From assembly GCA_020048935.1 (NCBI GenBank), contig JAIFLS010000206.1, forward strand, positions 1 through 9,593: DNA of 9,593 nt, written 5' to 3'. The notes below the pieces were generated by a model. That model saw only the letters and a program-made list of their open reading frames with translations, made no database searches and was not told the origin of the DNA. Position 1 is the first letter of the stretch. Every line of letters starts with the position of its first letter. Origin of the DNA: a bacterium. Its GTDB lineage: Bacteria; Verrucomicrobiota; Kiritimatiellia; UBA8416. Positions 7,510-9,593 of this stretch are shown in pieces. The translations under genes and the position numbers were made by a program.

Positions 7510-7695
7510 GGAACCGTCCGCTGCGTCGGAATGCCGGGAGAACGCATTTTGCCAGACCGGTGACCATCCCAGTTTATGCAGGTTCGATGGGCAATCGGGG
7601 CCGGGGGTTCCGTGACTGGCGCCGGTCTCGGCGGCTGCTATCGCGTTTTTATCGTGATCACAAATAAGACATCCCCTTGAACAGTCGTCGGCAGC
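7510..7695 (-). other. Interval between the small secreted gene and rsgA, including the unannotated rsgA N-terminus
   Basis: The rsgA frame is open through this whole interval without ATG, GTG or TTG. The proximal third encodes the conserved RsgA N-terminal segment. Distally there is AAGGGG on the minus strand (7678-7673), seven bases before an in-frame ATT (7665-7663). A GTG (7661-7659) would come into frame if the five-A run at 7650-7646 (minus strand) had one more base. GTGATCAC at 7654-7661 is a perfect 8-bp palindrome. No convincing terminator for the upstream gene is visible. Confidence 0.55.
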
Positions 7696-8235
7696 CTATT
7701 TGGCCTCAGGCACTGCTTCGCCCCCCCCCTCGGGCGGTTTGCTCGCCGGGGTCATCACCTCGATCAATTTGGTTTCAAAAATTTTCCGTGCCTCACGTTG
7801 CCGTGCTAGAGACTCAGCCTCGCGGGGATCAACCTTCGTTTTTTTGCCTTTAGCCGCCTTGGCTTCCGCCGCCTTATCTTCCCGTTGTTTCTCGAAGCTG
7901 CGGCTGCATCTTTCGTCGGCCTGCTCCTTTTTGCTGAATGTTCCTACCTTCGTGTAGATCGGCAGCATCAGGGCTTTTTGAGGAAACGGCTTGCCTCGTG
8001 TCGATTCATCGCTTTGCCAGGCATCTTTGGCGAGATCCGCGGCTTTGGATGCGCATTTCGCCTGCTTCTGCTGCTCGGCAAGTACCTTCTGGAAGTCGGA
8101 GTCCGCCATCACCTCAAACTCGACGTCCTTGTCCCAGTTCTTGACTTTAACGACATGATAATTCTCGCCAGCCTGCGCCAGGCCCGTTACAGCCATTGCC
8201 ATTACTCCCATCAGCAAACCCTGGATACGTTTCAT
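7696..8235 (-). CDS. Small secreted Lys/Glu-rich protein of unknown function
   Basis: This 179-residue protein is not one I can name. Residues 1-22 form a Sec signal peptide (MKRIQGLLMG..., cleavage after AQA), so the product is periplasmic or secreted. The mature part is hydrophilic. It opens with a YHVVKVKNWDKDVEFEVM segment, then helices rich in Lys, Ala, Gln and Glu (45-75 and 100-160) likely to form coiled coil, with two cysteines (C61, C110) that could pair. The centre has GKPFPQKALMLPIYTKVGTFSKKEQAD. It resembles uncharacterised PVC-group secreted proteins with a similar FEV, KPFP and VGTF layout, but that is from memory and unverified. The start is well supported: AAGGAG lies eight bases before ATG, with a promoter just upstream. 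A run of nine C (7721-7729, plus strand) near the 3' end encodes a Gly stretch close to the C-terminus. Confidence 0.82.
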   Translation of the reverse strand: MKRIQGLLMGVMAMAVTGLAQAGENYHVVKVKNWDKDVEFEVMADSDFQKVLAEQQKQAKCASKAADLAKDAWQSDESTRGKPFPQKALMLPIYTKVGTFSKKEQADERCSRSFEKQREDKAAEAKAAKGKKTKVDPREAESLARQREARKIFETKLIEVMTPASKPPEGGGEAVPEAK

Positions 8236-8243
8236 ATGAATAT

Positions 8244-8249
8244 CTCCTT
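8244..8249 (-). promoter_or_regulatory. Strong ribosome binding site of the small secreted gene
   Basis: The minus strand reads AAGGAG, eight bases before the ATG at 8235. It is the best Shine-Dalgarno match in the window. Confidence 0.8.
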
Positions 8250-8256
8250 CTCTGTT

Positions 8257-8279
8257 GGTTCATACTGTAAATATGAACC
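8257..8279. promoter_or_regulatory. Perfect inverted repeat, probable operator
   Basis: GGTTCATA (8257-8264) and TATGAACC (8272-8279) are exact reverse complements separated by seven bases. The repeat covers the -10 box and part of the spacer of the minus-strand promoter. It lies between two divergent genes, the typical position and size of a dimeric repressor site. Confidence 0.65.
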
Positions 8280-8292
8280 GGACGGGAGTCAA
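8264..8292 (-). promoter_or_regulatory. Sigma70-type promoter of the small secreted gene
   Basis: On the minus strand, TTGACT (8292-8287, 5 of 6 to consensus) is followed after exactly 17 bases by TACAGT (8269-8264, 4 of 6). Transcription would start near 8257, giving a leader of about 20 bases that carries the AAGGAG site. Confidence 0.65.
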
Positions 8293-8309
8293 CCCATCAC
8301 TTGAAGCAC

Positions 8310-8351
8310 CCTAAGGTTAGGCTTGCCAGCCGGCCGGAACCGGCTTAGGCT
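8310..8351. repeat. Small direct and inverted repeats just upstream of the hydrolase gene
   Basis: TTAGGCT occurs at 8317-8323 and again at 8345-8351. Between and overlapping them, AGCCGG (8328-8333) and CCGGCT (8340-8345) form a perfect inverted repeat with a six-base loop. CCTAA/TTAGG (8310-8321) is a further small inverted pair. The hairpin would sit 13 bases before the ATG at 8359 and could affect translation, or may be chance in GC-rich sequence. Confidence 0.45.
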
Positions 8352-8358
8352 CGGTCCC

Positions 8359-9234
8359 ATGAAAAAAGTATTTCAGGGGAATCCGCTGGCTCGCGTGCTG
8401 TTCGTGACTGTTCGAATGCTCGTGCTGGTATACGTCGGCTTCTCGTTCTATCTGGCTTTCTTCCAGCGGCGGATGCTGTACTACCCGACGCGGGCGGGCG
8501 AGACGGAACTGACCCCGTTGGCGGTCCGCAACGGACTGGTGCCATGGCGTAGCAGCCATGGCGGCTATATCGGCTGGCAGCCCGCGACCGAACCACCACG
8601 GGGGGCCGACATTCTGCTGGTATTCAATGGCAATGCCGGCTTTGCCCTGCATCGCACCTACCTGACCGATGGTTTCCGGCAACCCCTCGAGAAACCTGCC
8701 TTTCATGTTTTCCTGATGGAATACCCTGGCTATGGACCCCGCCCCGGTGACCCTTCGGAGAACGCCTTCAGGACCGCGGCCGCCGATGCCTTGGCGCAAC
8801 TGCGCCAGGATCACCCCGGCAGCCGGATCTTCCTGGCCGGGGAATCCCTCGGCAGCGGCGTTGCCTGCTGGCTGGCCGGCGAACACCCGGACCAGATCGC
8901 GGGGCTTTTCCTGATTACCGCCTTCAACCGTTTGGTCGATGTGGCGCGTCACCATTACCCGATCCTGCCCGTGGCGCTCCTCCTGCGCGATCGCTTTGAG
9001 TCCAGCCAGGCGTTGACGCGGTATCACGGGCCTGTCGGGATCCTGCTGGCGGGCGATGATCGCGTCATTCCGCCAGGGTTCGGGAAGCGGCTCTACGAGG
9101 ACTACCAGGGGCCCAGGCAATTGTGGATACAGGATGGCAGCGGCCACAACACCCTTGATTACGGTATATCCGAGCCCTGGTGGTCCGAGGCGACCGCATT
9201 CCTGCTGGCGCATGCCCCGCCGAAGCCCGAGTGA
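8359..9234 (+). CDS. Membrane-anchored alpha/beta hydrolase, BEM46/ABHD13 type
   Basis: This 291-residue serine hydrolase has the alpha/beta fold. Residues about 13-35 (VLFVTVRMLVLVYVGFSFYLAFF) are a single N-terminal membrane segment, so it is probably inner-membrane anchored; this is followed by QRRMLYYPTR, typical of the BEM46-like group. The GNAG oxyanion-loop motif is at 91-94 (FNGNAGFALHR) and a MEYPGYGPRPGDPSE stretch at 120-134. The nucleophile elbow is GESLGSG with Ser163, the acid is in AGDDRVIPP (Asp233 or Asp234), and the His is His263 in GSGHNTL, so the triad is complete. The substrate is unknown; lipid or ester hydrolysis is only a family-level guess. I chose ATG 8359 over the in-frame TTG 8323, which would add a charged, family-unlike leader. 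No clear Shine-Dalgarno precedes 8359. The gene is transcribed away from the small secreted gene and ends 10 bases from the convergent deiminase gene. Confidence 0.85.
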   Translation: MKKVFQGNPLARVLFVTVRMLVLVYVGFSFYLAFFQRRMLYYPTRAGETELTPLAVRNGLVPWRSSHGGYIGWQPATEPPRGADILLVFNGNAGFALHRTYLTDGFRQPLEKPAFHVFLMEYPGYGPRPGDPSENAFRTAAADALAQLRQDHPGSRIFLAGESLGSGVACWLAGEHPDQIAGLFLITAFNRLVDVARHHYPILPVALLLRDRFESSQALTRYHGPVGILLAGDDRVIPPGFGKRLYEDYQGPRQLWIQDGSGHNTLDYGISEPWWSEATAFLLAHAPPKPE

Positions 9235-9244
9235 CCATAAAGCC

Positions 9245-9593
9245 TCAGCCCGCCGGTTCCTGGCGGCTTAGGCAGTGGAAGCTGCCGAGGCCCTGTATGA
9301 TGTCGTAGGCGTCGATGCCGACGACCGGGCGGTCGAAGCAGCCTTGCAGGATCGCCTGCGCCTCGGCATCGCGCTTGCAGCGGAACGTCGGCATGATCAC
9401 GGCGGCATTGCAGATGTAGAAGTTGGCATAGGAGGCCGGCAGGCGCTCGCCGCCGTGGAAGACCGGCTCCGGCATCGGCAGCTCCACGATCTCCAGCGGC
9501 ACGTTCCCCGCCAGCCGGACGCCGCGCAGGACCTCGAGGTTGTGCCGCAGCGGCGCGAAGTTGACATCGGCCGGATCGGTCTCGACCGCGGTG
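9245..9593 (-). CDS. aguA: Agmatine deiminase, C-terminal part (runs out of window)
   Basis: This is the C-terminal part, about 115 residues, of an agmatine deiminase / bacterial peptidylarginine-deiminase-like protein (PAD_porph family). The enzyme converts agmatine to N-carbamoylputrescine and ammonia in putrescine synthesis from arginine. The frame is open to the window end; an in-frame GTG at 9502 lies inside the conserved region and is not the start. Recognisable family segments are NFAPLRHNLEVLRG, LEIVELPMPEP, SYANFYICNAAVIMPTF, DRPVVGIDAYDI and the ending GLGSFHCLSRQEPAG, where the Cys matches the catalytic nucleophile of the usual GGGNIHCITQQ motif. Two usually invariant positions differ (GLGS instead of GGGN). 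Other catalytic residues lie outside the window. The TGA at 9247-9245 is 10 bases from the stop of the convergent hydrolase gene. Confidence 0.88.
   Translation of the reverse strand, partial: TAVETDPADVNFAPLRHNLEVLRGVRLAGNVPLEIVELPMPEPVFHGGERLPASYANFYICNAAVIMPTFRCKRDAEAQAILQGCFDRPVVGIDAYDIIQGLGSFHCLSRQEPAG

Noticed and set aside
7187..7567. Minus-strand frame starting at ATG 7567 as a separate gene
   Set aside because: It overlaps rsgA in another frame and has no ribosome binding site or family motif. The rsgA frame here carries the conserved LGW segment.
7696..7698. Read-through of the TAG to fuse the secreted protein to RsgA
   Set aside because: The frames do match, but the first protein has a signal peptide while RsgA is cytoplasmic, so a fusion would not make sense.
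8317..9213. 298-residue minus-strand open frame opposite the hydrolase
   Set aside because: The plus strand carries a complete hydrolase with its triad. The antisense frame has no recognisable domain and reflects GC-rich codon bias.
1..9593. CRISPR array, tRNA, rRNA, insertion sequence or prophage
   Set aside because: No regularly spaced repeats, cloverleaf sequences, rRNA signatures, transposase motifs or terminal repeats were seen on either strand.

Overview
The window is about 60% GC and has the gene content of a free-living or gut polysaccharide degrader of the PVC superphylum, most likely Kiritimatiellota, Verrucomicrobiota, Lentisphaerota or Planctomycetota. This placement is inferred from a secreted-enzyme style GH29 alpha-L-fucosidase beside a DUF6288 PDZ/HEAT protein, a very long U32 protein, and a Lys/Glu-rich secreted protein. 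No rRNA, tRNA, CRISPR array, insertion sequence or phage gene was found.

Layout. Bases 1-3960 hold a plus-strand pair: the GH29 fucosidase (5' end outside the window) and, 21 bases later, an exported DUF6288-type protein. Both are broken. Each changes reading frame once, in the same phase, at a point where residues expected from the family are missing. The second gene also appears to lack an in-frame block. This looks like loss of sequence (real decay, or an assembly or sequencing artefact) rather than recoding. Bases 4005-8235 hold a minus-strand series, read from high to low coordinates: a small secreted protein of unknown function, the ribosome assembly GTPase RsgA, and a U32-family protein related to the 23S rRNA hydroxylation factor RlhA. 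RsgA and the U32 gene are 13 bases apart and probably cotranscribed, pairing two ribosome-maturation functions. Bases 8359-9234 (plus) encode a membrane-anchored alpha/beta hydrolase of the BEM46/ABHD13 type. Bases 9245-9593 (minus) are the C-terminal end of an agmatine deiminase that runs out of the window.

Points of most interest: (1) the repeated frame breaks and missing blocks in the 5' pair; (2) rsgA, whose conserved N-terminal LGW segment lies upstream of the only ATG/GTG/TTG in its frame, so its true start is non-canonical or hidden by a one-base error; (3) a good sigma70-type promoter for the small secreted gene whose -10 box sits inside a perfect 8-bp inverted repeat, a likely operator; (4) a 12-base C tract inside the U32 coding sequence. 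I do not see a convincing new multi-gene system here; the region is mostly housekeeping plus a damaged carbohydrate locus.
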